Assembly: GCA_013151445.1 (NCBI GenBank)
Contig: JAADIG010000028.1
Coordinates: forward strand, 1 to 36,259
Reading direction: 5' to 3'
Length of the DNA: 36,259 nucleotides
DNA from: Actinomycetota bacterium
GTDB taxonomy: Bacteria; Actinomycetota; Acidimicrobiia; Spongiisociales; UBA5794
Made by a program: the position numbers and the translations under genes. Within the stretch, counting starts at the first letter, position 1; every line of letters starts with the position of its first letter. This document shows positions 23,710 to 30,290 of this stretch, piece by piece. The notes beneath the pieces are model-generated. The model saw only the letters and a program-made list of their open reading frames with translations. It did not search any database and was not told the DNA's origin.

Positions 23710-24627
23710 ATGAGTCGAATAGTTGTTACGGGAGCCACAAGTTGGACGGGCAGACAGCTCGCCGTACCGCTCGGTGAGCGCGCCAGCGACCTCCTGCTGG
23801 TCGATAGCCCGGCCGTTATCAGCGACAAACACAGCGATGTCGTTGCGGGGGACCTCGACGACGCATCATTCGCCCGCCAGCTCATCGACTACAAACCAGA
23901 CGTTGTTGTCCATCTCCAGGCGATCGACAGAAGAAGGGTGCTCGGATCGGACCGTGCCCGCGAAGCAACCGTGATCGGTGCCCAAGGAGTGTTTGGGGCG
24001 ATCTCACGGATGCGCCATGACGTTGCCGTCATCGTGAAGTCCGACGTCTCGGTGTACGGCGCGGGACCGCGCAACCCTTCGGTCTTCCTTGAGTCGACAA
24101 CCCCCGGAGCCCGCAAGAGTTCCTATGGCCGCGACCTGGCGTCGGCCGAACGGTACGCAACCGAAGCACTGGCGAAGCGAGAGAACGCATCGCTGTCGAT
24201 CTTGCGGTTCGCAAAGATTGTCGGACCGGAGGTCAATAACCCTCTCAGCCGTTACTTCTCACTACCGGTGCTGCCAACACGAATCGGATACGATCCTCGC
24301 ATCCAGTTGCTCCACGAACAGGATGCGGTCGATGTGATCGTTCATACCGTCGACCGGCGCATCCCCGGCACATTCAACATTGCATCGGCCGGAGTCCAAT
24401 ACTTGGGGAGGATCGCACGGCGCACGAAGCGGTACTCCCAACCGCTTCCCGAACGGATTCTGAAACAGGCACTAAAACGGGCAGGCACACCACTCCCGAG
24501 TCACCTCCTCGCATACCTGACGTACGGTCTCGTCATGGACACCTCCGCAATGCGGAATGTCCTCGGGTTCGAACCGAGTCGCACGCTCGAAGAGGCCCTG
24601 GCATCAATCGCTGAGCGAGCCAACTGA
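23710..24627 (+). CDS. Atypical NAD-dependent epimerase/dehydratase (SDR)
   Basis: A 305-residue extended short-chain dehydrogenase-like protein. The Rossmann start IVVTGATSWTGRQLAVPL has a modified glycine loop (G-x-x-S-x-x-G), Asp32 caps strand 2, and VVAGDLDD and VVVHLQAIDRR follow the family. The usual Y-x-x-x-K catalytic pair reads Y139-GRD-L143, so the lysine is missing and redox chemistry is doubtful. The C-terminal half (RIGYDPRIQLLHEQDAVDVI, then GTFNIASAGVQYLGRI) resembles actinobacterial SDRs found next to acyltransferase genes. Its TGA overlaps the ATG of the downstream acyltransferase by one base (TGATG), so the two are surely co-expressed. A role in lipid or envelope modification is inference. 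Confidence 0.85.
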   Translation: MSRIVVTGATSWTGRQLAVPLGERASDLLLVDSPAVISDKHSDVVAGDLDDASFARQLIDYKPDVVVHLQAIDRRRVLGSDRAREATVIGAQGVFGAISRMRHDVAVIVKSDVSVYGAGPRNPSVFLESTTPGARKSSYGRDLASAERYATEALAKRENASLSILRFAKIVGPEVNNPLSRYFSLPVLPTRIGYDPRIQLLHEQDAVDVIVHTVDRRIPGTFNIASAGVQYLGRIARRTKRYSQPLPERILKQALKRAGTPLPSHLLAYLTYGLVMDTSAMRNVLGFEPSRTLEEALASIAERAN

Positions 24628-25829
24628 TGGACGATCTCAGCAACCTCACCAAGGCAGACCTCCTCGCCCGCGCAAGGAGTCAGAATGTTACGGGCCGATC
24701 CCGCATGACGAAGGCGGAGCTGATCCAAGCGCTGGCCGTATCCGATGTTCCTCACACCGCACCCGCAAAAGCGACGCTGAGTGTCCGCACATCAGCGGTT
24801 GCAAAACGTACTGCTCAAGACCGCGAGCACGCTCGCCAGCGCCGCGAGGTCACGGCACGACGTCTCGCGGCGTTCGTGGACACATCGAAGAAGTGCAAGA
24901 AACGCCAATCTCACTACGGTCCGTGTGGTCTGCCGGTCGCCGTCGATAGGGACGTGTGTGTACTCCACGGTGGAGCCGACATCTTCGACCTAGCCATTCC
25001 AGTAACCGGCCAGCTCGGGGTCGCGACATGGCCGACGCTGCTGCGCCACCTCATGATCTCCGACTACGAGACCGATGCCATCGGCCTCGATCCGATCATC
25101 GCTGAAGTTGTGCAACACATTGTGAACTGGCTCTACTTTGACTACTTCCGTGTCGAAGTTGAGGGCATCGAAAACATTCCCATGTCCGGCGGTGCCCTGC
25201 TTGCAGCGAACCACGGTGGTGCGGCCCTCCCGTACGACGCTGCGATGTTGGCGTTGTCCGTGGCGAACGAAGCACCGCTTCCACGGCGAGTCCGCGTTAT
25301 CGGTACCGAGATTTTCAACATGCTGCCAACCGTGTCACATCTGTACCGCAAGGCCGGGGCCGCCTACGCATCACGGGCCGACACCGAGCACCTGCTCGGC
25401 AACAAACGGCTGGTCGGCGTTTTTCCCGAGGGAGCCGCGGCCTTCCAGAAACCCGCATCGGAGGCCTATCGACTTCGCCGTTTTGGCCGTGGCGGGTTTG
25501 TCACAGTCGCAGAGCGCGTCGGCGTGCCCATCATCCCCGTGGCCATCGTCGGCAGCGACGAGGTCCATCCAGCGGTCACCTCTTCATCGTTGCTTGCCAA
25601 GATGGTGCAGATGGTCTTCCCGGACCAGAGGATGGACCGCCTAGCGATCTTCCTCAACCCGATCCCGCTTCCGGTCCGCTGGCATATCCGCATACTTGAA
25701 CCGCTGCAGCCGGACAATCCGGGATCAGATCCGGATCCGCTTACCGTGCTCGAACGCGCCGACCTCGTGCGTGATCGCGTGCAGGCGGCGCTCGACGACA
25801 TGCTCGCCAAGCGCACCAGCGTGTTCTAG
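24627..25829 (+). CDS. PlsC-like acyltransferase with Rho-N-like and C3H zinc-finger-like N-terminus
   Basis: A 400-residue protein. Residues 5-37 (LSNLTKADLLARARSQN then GRSRMTKAELIQAL) match the Rho N-terminal/SAP-type helical module, often nucleic-acid binding. A basic linker (50-88, rich in Lys/Arg) leads to Cys90, Cys100, Cys111 and His114, a C-x9-C-x10-C-x2-H arrangement like a C3H zinc knuckle. Residues about 160-395 form a lysophospholipid acyltransferase domain with ALLAANHGGAALPYDAAML (H-x7-D, as in the H-G-x-x-P-x-D variant), IGTEIFNMLP, GVFPEGAAAFQKP and VGVPIIPVAIVGSDE. The acyl acceptor is presumably a lysolipid. The combination with a nucleic-acid-type N-terminus is unusual. 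It overlaps the SDR gene by one base. Confidence 0.85.
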   Translation: MDDLSNLTKADLLARARSQNVTGRSRMTKAELIQALAVSDVPHTAPAKATLSVRTSAVAKRTAQDREHARQRREVTARRLAAFVDTSKKCKKRQSHYGPCGLPVAVDRDVCVLHGGADIFDLAIPVTGQLGVATWPTLLRHLMISDYETDAIGLDPIIAEVVQHIVNWLYFDYFRVEVEGIENIPMSGGALLAANHGGAALPYDAAMLALSVANEAPLPRRVRVIGTEIFNMLPTVSHLYRKAGAAYASRADTEHLLGNKRLVGVFPEGAAAFQKPASEAYRLRRFGRGGFVTVAERVGVPIIPVAIVGSDEVHPAVTSSSLLAKMVQMVFPDQRMDRLAIFLNPIPLPVRWHIRILEPLQPDNPGSDPDPLTVLERADLVRDRVQAALDDMLAKRTSVF

Positions 25830-25902
25830 GGAACCACACCTGGCTCGGTCGAGACACTGCGGCCATTCACCTCTCTGGAATGGGAGGAAATGTCCACATT
25901 AT

Positions 25903-25943
25903 TTGCTTGCAATAGTTAGCATTCCGCTGTATTCTGCTTGCAG
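25903..25943 (+). promoter_or_regulatory. Promoter with two palindromic operators of the XRE-HbhA operon
   Basis: -35 TTGCAA (25907-25912) and -10 TATTCT (25930-25935) are 17 nt apart; transcription should start 2-3 nt before ATG 25945. Two palindromes with the same core, TTGCTTGCAA (25903-25912) and CTGCTTGCAG (25934-25943), have centres 31 bp apart, about three helical turns. One covers the -35 and the other the start site, as expected for autorepression by the XRE protein. Confidence 0.7.
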
Positions 25944-25944
25944 T

Positions 25945-26298
25945 ATGAAACAGCAAGTACCTGACCTCGGTAAATTTATTCGACAGCAGCGAGAGCGCAG
26001 CGCCATGTCGCTTCGCAAACTCGCCGATGTCGCCGGCATCTCGAATCCGTATCTCAGCCAGATTGAGCGTGGCATTCGGAAGCCGTCCGCGGAGATCCTG
26101 AAGTCGCTCGCACGAGCACTTTCCATCAGCGCCGAGACGTTGTACGAACGTGCCGGTCTCCTCGAGGGCGTCGAACGACCAACCGTCATCGACGCGGTCG
26201 CCGCGGATCACGATCTCAGCGAAGGTCAGAAACAGGCTCTCATGCAGATCTATCAAAGTTTTGTCCAAGAAAACCAACCCCAGGAGGAAAAATCATGA
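25945..26298 (+). CDS. XRE-family transcriptional regulator (Rv0474-like)
   Basis: A 117-residue DNA-binding protein with a classical HTH_3 domain at about 9-65: LGKFIRQQRERSAMSLRKLA, then the recognition helix in ISNPYLSQIERGIRKPS and ILKSLARALSISAETLYERAG. The C-terminal 45 residues form an acidic helix, probably for dimerisation. It sits directly upstream of an HbhA-like gene with a 4-nt ATGA overlap, the same pairing as Rv0474-Rv0475 in Mycobacterium tuberculosis. The promoter is overlapped by two palindromes that are likely its own operators. The start codon lies 9 nt below the -10 box, so the mRNA is essentially leaderless; the longer open frame upstream is rejected. Confidence 0.92.
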   Translation: MKQQVPDLGKFIRQQRERSAMSLRKLADVAGISNPYLSQIERGIRKPSAEILKSLARALSISAETLYERAGLLEGVERPTVIDAVAADHDLSEGQKQALMQIYQSFVQENQPQEEKS

Positions 26299-26741
26299 TC
26301 TCCCTTGAAGACAAAAAGGCCATCGCAACAAAGGCCCTCTATGCAGCAGTCGGCGCTCCAGTCGTCGCGATTCGTTTGCTCACTGAGTACAGCGACAAGA
26401 TGATGGAGAAGGGCACCCAGCTCACCGGAGCTGCCAAGTCACAGTTCGACACGCTCGCCGAAGAGGGCGAAAAGTTCGCCACGGGTCTGCGCGACTCCGA
26501 CATGGTGGACGACATCCAAGAGTTCGTCTCGGTCGACCAGATCCAGGACACCGTCGGAAAGTTGCGTGAGCAGCTCGAGTCAGCGCTGAGCAACTGGCGG
26601 GACAGCTTCACCCCTGAAACCGCTGCCAAACCAGCAGCCAAGAAAGCCGCTGCCAAACCAGCAGCCAAGAAGACCGCTGCCAAACCAGCAGCCAAGAAGA
26701 CCGCTGCCAAACCAGCAGCCAAGAAAGCCGCCAGCAAGTAA
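26295..26741 (+). CDS. HbhA-like protein with Lys/Ala/Pro repeat tail
   Basis: A 148-residue protein: an amphipathic helical region (1-108; ALYAAVGAPVVAIRLLTEYS, then a long Lys/Glu helix to about 100) followed by a tail of four nearly identical nonapeptides AAKPAAKK(A/T) and a final ASK. This is the organisation of mycobacterial heparin-binding haemagglutinin HbhA (Rv0475), whose Lys/Ala/Pro tail binds sulfated glycans and nucleic acid, and whose helical part associates with lipids. In an environmental organism an adhesin role is uncertain; phasin-like lipid or DNA binding is possible. AGGAGG precedes the ATG, and the gene ends 22 nt before a strong terminator. Confidence 0.87.
   Translation: MISLEDKKAIATKALYAAVGAPVVAIRLLTEYSDKMMEKGTQLTGAAKSQFDTLAEEGEKFATGLRDSDMVDDIQEFVSVDQIQDTVGKLREQLESALSNWRDSFTPETAAKPAAKKAAAKPAAKKTAAKPAAKKTAAKPAAKKAASK
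26622..26729 (+). repeat. Four 27-bp tandem repeats encoding AAKPAAKK(A/T)
   Basis: Four in-frame 27-bp units beginning GCTGCCAAACCAGCAGCCAA differ only at one or two positions near their ends. The near identity at DNA level, including silent positions, suggests recent expansion or gene conversion, so the tail length may vary between strains. Confidence 0.9.
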
Positions 26742-26762
26742 CTGTCGGCTCTGCACAAATGG

Positions 26763-26796
26763 AGGGGCCCCGGCAGTGCCGGGGCCCCTCTATTTA
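26763..26796. terminator. Bidirectional intrinsic terminator
   Basis: A 12-bp GC-rich perfect stem (AGGGGCCCCGGC / GCCGGGGCCCCT, 26763-26774 and 26778-26789) with loop AGT and the T-rich tail CTATTTATT on the plus strand. It closes the XRE-HbhA operon and may also serve the convergent DUF4332 gene. Confidence 0.88.
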
Positions 26797-26849
26797 TTGG
26801 TCGGTTCGCCGCCTCGGTTTTCCCTCAGTCTCTGCGGTGAAGGCTTCGT

Positions 26850-27254
26850 TCAGTAGGTGATGACGGGCGGTAGCTGCTTGGCGTCTTCGACCCAACGTTG
26901 CACCATGGACTCTGTCGGAAGTCTGCGGACAAGACGTTTCTTGTCGTTGGTGGCGATCATCATCGCGAGAAGGTTCACGGGGTTTCGCCGTCGTAGCTCC
27001 TTGACCGTGTCTACACCCGCGGCTTCGAGAAGATCGGAGTATTCCTCGCCGACGCCCCGAACCCGCATTAGGTCGGCTCGGTTCACCCACTCAAGGATCG
27101 ATCCCTCGGATATGCCAGAGGCCGCAGCAAGCGCCCTGCGGCCCTTCTTGGTCGCACCTAACTTCAGTAGTGCCTGTGTCGTGCGGACCCGCGCCTTGCG
27201 CAGTTTGGTCGCAGACTTATGCCCTATCCCCTCGATCGCATCAATCGATGCCAT
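26850..27254 (-). CDS. DUF4332 helix-hairpin-helix protein
   Basis: A 134-residue protein with two helix-hairpin-helix-like motifs: ASIDAIEGIGHKSATKLRKA at the start (I-x-G-I-G) and DLMRVRGVGEEYSDLLEAAG in the middle (V-R-G-V-G), followed by VDTVKELRRRNPVNLLAMM. This is the DUF4332 pattern, usually linked to non-specific DNA binding, although no role is established. ATG 27254 is chosen for the GGAAAGGA ribosome binding site and because the upstream extension is not protein-like. It converges on the HbhA-like gene. Confidence 0.85.
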   Translation of the reverse strand: MASIDAIEGIGHKSATKLRKARVRTTQALLKLGATKKGRRALAAASGISEGSILEWVNRADLMRVRGVGEEYSDLLEAAGVDTVKELRRRNPVNLLAMMIATNDKKRLVRRLPTESMVQRWVEDAKQLPPVITY

Positions 27255-27355
27255 CACTGTTCCTTTCCATTGCCACACACTCGTTGGCAGCCCGTAGTGC
27301 GGGGGCCAACATTTCCAGAATATACTCCGCGCACTGGCGGTGTGCTCGTAAGCAC

Positions 27356-28015
27356 TTATGCCCGATTGAGCATCCGCAGATCCTCGCGAGACCTCACCCG
27401 CGGGGGACGCCCCTGGTCGAGGCGTAACTCCTGCACCCAATCGGGGTGCGCCTGTAGGATTTTGTCCAACTCCGCATCCCCCTCACGTCCAAGAAGTTGC
27501 GGCCAGATATCGATGCCAACGAGGTACGGAGCATCCCATTTGTAGCGGTACTTTGTGACGACCGCCCATGACGGTTGCTCGTCAGCGGCGTCGAGGAGCA
27601 GGCCAACAGTCTCTGCGTCGGAGGCCATCTGGCCCACGTCAACAACAACAGCGGCGGTCACACCATGCTGACGCAGGAGATGATCGATCCCTGCCCGTAG
27701 CGGTGATGCCGACCCCTCTTCCCACTCGGGGTCCACAATCACCGTGCAGTCACCCATGTCGTGACGGGAACCCACGAGCTCTTCATCGGCCCCGAGCACC
27801 ACAACAATCCGGTCTACCGGCCACTCGCGCACACGCTCGAGCGAGGACGAAAGAAGCGTTCGGCCACGCACCATCTGTAGTGCGGTGGCTTCTGACAGAT
27901 CGATTCCGCGATCGGCAGCCAGGATAAGAGCGGCGGTTTCACTCAAGGGTAAGTACTCCTCGGAAGACGAACGGGAGGTTACTCCGATCCCGGCGAGTGA
28001 CGAAGTCGTCCTCAT
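27356..28015 (-). CDS. MobA-like nucleotidyltransferase with altered nucleotide loop
   Basis: A 219-residue protein with the NTP-transferase fold seen in MobA/MocA cofactor enzymes: TAALILAADRG start strand, RIVVVLGADEEL, VIVDPEWEEGSASPLRAGID (the N-P-x-x-x-x-G-x-x-x-S block), AAVVVDVGQMASDAETVGLL (metal Asp) and DAPYLVGIDIWPQLL near the end. The usual glycine-rich loop A-G-G-x-S-x-R-M-G-x-x-K is missing: here the segment reads AADRGIDLSEATALQMVRGR, so nucleotide transfer may be lost or changed. ATG 28015 is a reasonable start; the longer frame is Arg-rich and not conserved-looking. No molybdenum cofactor gene is nearby. Confidence 0.75.
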   Translation of the reverse strand: MRTTSSLAGIGVTSRSSSEEYLPLSETAALILAADRGIDLSEATALQMVRGRTLLSSSLERVREWPVDRIVVVLGADEELVGSRHDMGDCTVIVDPEWEEGSASPLRAGIDHLLRQHGVTAAVVVDVGQMASDAETVGLLLDAADEQPSWAVVTKYRYKWDAPYLVGIDIWPQLLGREGDAELDKILQAHPDWVQELRLDQGRPPRVRSREDLRMLNRA

Positions 28016-28153
28016 GCGGATGCCAAGTTTCCACCTGCCCCATCGGTCTCGCGATGTGGTTGTCACCCGCCAACGGTGCGGTGCGGACACGGCCACTACG
28101 CTGTGCGTGAATCAGCAACGGTCGTGGTAAGGATCGACTTCGTGTTTCCCCAT

Positions 28154-28183
28154 GTGACAACCCTTCCACCAAGGGCGTACACT
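28154..28183 (+). promoter_or_regulatory. Promoter of the alanine dehydrogenase gene
   Basis: GTGACA (28154-28159) and TACACT (28178-28183) with an 18-nt spacer. The start would be near 28190, giving a leader of about 34 nt with GAGGAGG before the GTG start codon. Confidence 0.5.
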
Positions 28184-28223
28184 CCCTCCGGCAACTGTCA
28201 CTTACCCCATCCGAGGAGGCGTC

Positions 28224-29342
28224 GTGATAGTCGGAATCCCTGCCGAGATCAAGAATGAGGAATATCGGGTCGCGTGCACGCCGGTTGGCGCACGCGAGTT
28301 AACTGCCCACGGTCACACCGTCCTCATTCAGACCGGTGCTGGCCTCGGATCGTCTATACCCGACGAGGACTACGTCGCGGTCGGGGCACAGATCGTGCCA
28401 ACCGCAGCCGACGTGTTCGCCCGGGCAGACCTGGTTCTCAAGGTCAAGGAGCCTCAGGCGGTCGAAATCGGAATGCTACGAGCCGATACGACGCTGTTCA
28501 CATACCTCCATCTCGCTGCCTACCCCGAGCAGGCAGACGGATTGGTGGCATCCGGTGCGACATGTATTGCGTACGAGACGGTGGAACTAACCAACGGGTC
28601 CCTGCCGCTGCTCGCTCCCATGAGTGAGATCGCCGGACGCATGGCTGCCCAGGCCGGCGCCTACAACCTCGAGCGCCCGAAGGGTGGCCGTGGTGTCTTG
28701 ATGGGTGGCGTACCCGGGGTCGCCCCGGCTCGGGTTGTCGTCATCGGAGGCGGCAGCGCTGGCACGAACGCGGCGCTTGTCGCGGCCGGGATGGGAGCCG
28801 ATGTCACCATCCTCGACATCAACGTTGCCCGTCTCCGCCAAATAGACGACATTCACCGCGGTCGCATGAAAACCATCCGGTCATCAATCGCCGCCATCGA
28901 CGACTACGTCAGTCAGGCCGACCTTGTTGTTGGGGCGGTTCTTGTCCCCGGAGCACGGGCACCGGTCGTCGTGACCGAAGACAACATCAAGGCAATGAAA
29001 CCCGGAAGTGTGATCGTGGACATCTCGATCGACCAGGGTGGATGTATCGCGACCGCCCGAGAGACCTCCCACACAGAACCGACGTATATCCTCCACGACG
29101 TCGTTCACTATGCGGTCGGCAATATCCCAGGAGCGGTCCCGAACACTGCCACGTATGCGCTCACGAACGTAACGATGCCCTACGCAGTGGCATTGGCTGA
29201 TGGGTTGGCTCAGGCGACCACACGGTTCCCCGAGCTCATCCCCGGGATCAACGTCGCAGACAACAAAATTACGAACGAGACAGTGGCGCGCTCTCTCGGT
29301 GTCAGTTTCGTCGACCCCCGAGAAGTTCTCAGCCTGGGCTAG
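28224..29342 (+). CDS. ald: Alanine dehydrogenase
   Basis: Reversibly converts L-alanine and NAD+ to pyruvate, ammonia and NADH. The 372-residue product matches the family along its length: MIVGIPAEIKNEEYRVACTP with catalytic Arg15, LVLKVKEPQ with Lys74-type residue, LFTYLHLAA (catalytic His of Y-L-H), ETVELTNGSLPLLAPMSEIAGRMA, the Rossmann loop VVVIGGGSAGTNAALVAAG, SIDQGGC and ILHDVVHYAVGNIPGAVPNTATYALTN-like end (read in two parts: HDVVHYAVGNIPGAVP and TATYALTN). GTG 28224 has GAGGAGG just upstream. Its last 14 bases overlap the end of the convergent membrane-protein gene. Confidence 0.97.
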   Translation: MIVGIPAEIKNEEYRVACTPVGARELTAHGHTVLIQTGAGLGSSIPDEDYVAVGAQIVPTAADVFARADLVLKVKEPQAVEIGMLRADTTLFTYLHLAAYPEQADGLVASGATCIAYETVELTNGSLPLLAPMSEIAGRMAAQAGAYNLERPKGGRGVLMGGVPGVAPARVVVIGGGSAGTNAALVAAGMGADVTILDINVARLRQIDDIHRGRMKTIRSSIAAIDDYVSQADLVVGAVLVPGARAPVVVTEDNIKAMKPGSVIVDISIDQGGCIATARETSHTEPTYILHDVVHYAVGNIPGAVPNTATYALTNVTMPYAVALADGLAQATTRFPELIPGINVADNKITNETVARSLGVSFVDPREVLSLG

Positions 29343-29817
29343 CCAGCCCCTTGAAGACCTTGCGGGCCCGGAAGCGGGCCGCCCACATAAGCAGTGCCGT
29401 TGCGCTGAACAAACCGAGAAGACCAAGGTGGAAAGCCGATGATCCCCATTTCTCGCCCGTGGACAGCGTCCATAGGAACGTGAAGGCTGCGAACGTCATC
29501 TGCAGCGCCCCGGTGGTGACCAGAGTCGCCCGACCCTCGGGTTGTGCAATGACGAGTGACGAACCCACCGCCCACGCAACGAGTACGGCGCCGACCCATC
29601 GAATCCCACCGAGCTGATCCGCAACGATGCGGTCGAAACCGACGGCATCGAGAAACGATATCGGGAACACCAGCAGCGGAAGTCCCACGATGGTATTGAC
29701 CACAATGTAGGCCAGCATCGCGGTCTTCAGTGACCGGGCAGGGTCCTTCGTCTGACGAGTATGGATCGTCGGAGACGGGTCCTGTCCCTCATCGGGTCCC
29801 TGGGGATCGTCCTGCAT
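29329..29817 (-). CDS. Four-helix membrane protein, function unknown
   Basis: A 162-residue protein with a hydrophilic N-terminus (about 30 residues, rich in Asp, Pro and Gln) and four hydrophobic segments (MLAYIVVNTIVGLPLLVFPI, WVGAVLVAWAVGSSLVIAQP, LVTTGALQMTFAAFTFLWTL, FHLGLLGLFSATALLMWAAR), ending in a basic tail. I recognise no named family. ATG 29817 is preferred for GGAG 9 nt upstream over the GTG at 29838. The gene ends 14 bases inside ald on the opposite strand. Confidence 0.78.
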   Translation of the reverse strand: MQDDPQGPDEGQDPSPTIHTRQTKDPARSLKTAMLAYIVVNTIVGLPLLVFPISFLDAVGFDRIVADQLGGIRWVGAVLVAWAVGSSLVIAQPEGRATLVTTGALQMTFAAFTFLWTLSTGEKWGSSAFHLGLLGLFSATALLMWAARFRARKVFKGLASPG

Positions 29818-29864
29818 TGTGGTTCTCCGTTCGTTCACCGGCGGTACCGAGCTGAGAACTCACG

Positions 29865-30107
29865 TTAGGGCGCTTGGTGGCTCGCTGTCTCTTCGATGCT
29901 TGGTTCGCTTGCCCCACCGGCACGCTGTTCGTTGATCCAGTCCTCGAAGTCCTGTCGAGCAACACGCCATTCGCGTCCAAACTTCACTGCTGGCAGTCCA
30001 CCAGATCGGAGTTGGCTCGTCACCACAAAAGTGGACACACCCATGTATTCACAGATGTCAGCAACCGACAGCCATTCTTTGTTCATATCTACTGTGATTC
30101 GCTCCAT
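29865..30107 (-). CDS. HTH_17/excisionase-type DNA-binding protein
   Basis: An 80-residue protein with the MerR-like helix-turn-helix of the excisionase family: EWLSVADICEYMGVSTFVVT, then the wing GGLPAVKFGREWRVARQDFEDWINEQ. Such proteins regulate transcription or bend DNA; no integrase or phage gene is nearby, so a chromosomal regulator is more likely. ATG 30107 fits a promoter 6 nt upstream (TTGCCG, 17 nt, TACTCT), that is, a leaderless mRNA; MNKEW at 30086 is an alternative. It is divergent from the DivIVA-like gene. Confidence 0.82.
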   Translation of the reverse strand: MERITVDMNKEWLSVADICEYMGVSTFVVTSQLRSGGLPAVKFGREWRVARQDFEDWINEQRAGGASEPSIEETASHQAP

Positions 30108-30113
30108 GCCTGC

Positions 30114-30142
30114 AGAGTATGCGTTTGATCGACGTCCGGCAA
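30114..30142 (-). promoter_or_regulatory. Promoter of the HTH_17 gene
   Basis: On the minus strand TTGCCG (30137-30142) and TACTCT (30114-30119) are 17 nt apart. The -10 ends 6 nt before ATG 30107, so the transcript starts at the start codon. Confidence 0.6.
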
Positions 30143-30290
30143 GGGTTTTGCGCTGCTGCAATGCCAGGGATCGGTTCGGCGACCCGGCGAGGAGGCGCAA
30201 CGCGACGCTAGAGTGCTGGCGTCGGCGGAGACATACTGGCCGTCCCCAAAAGCGCGATGGGCTCCGAGAATCGACCGTTGGAGGCAAGTT

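Noticed and set aside
26622-26729. Repeat cluster as a CRISPR array
   Set aside because: Repeats are contiguous, in frame and encode a low-complexity protein tail; there are no spacers and no cas genes.
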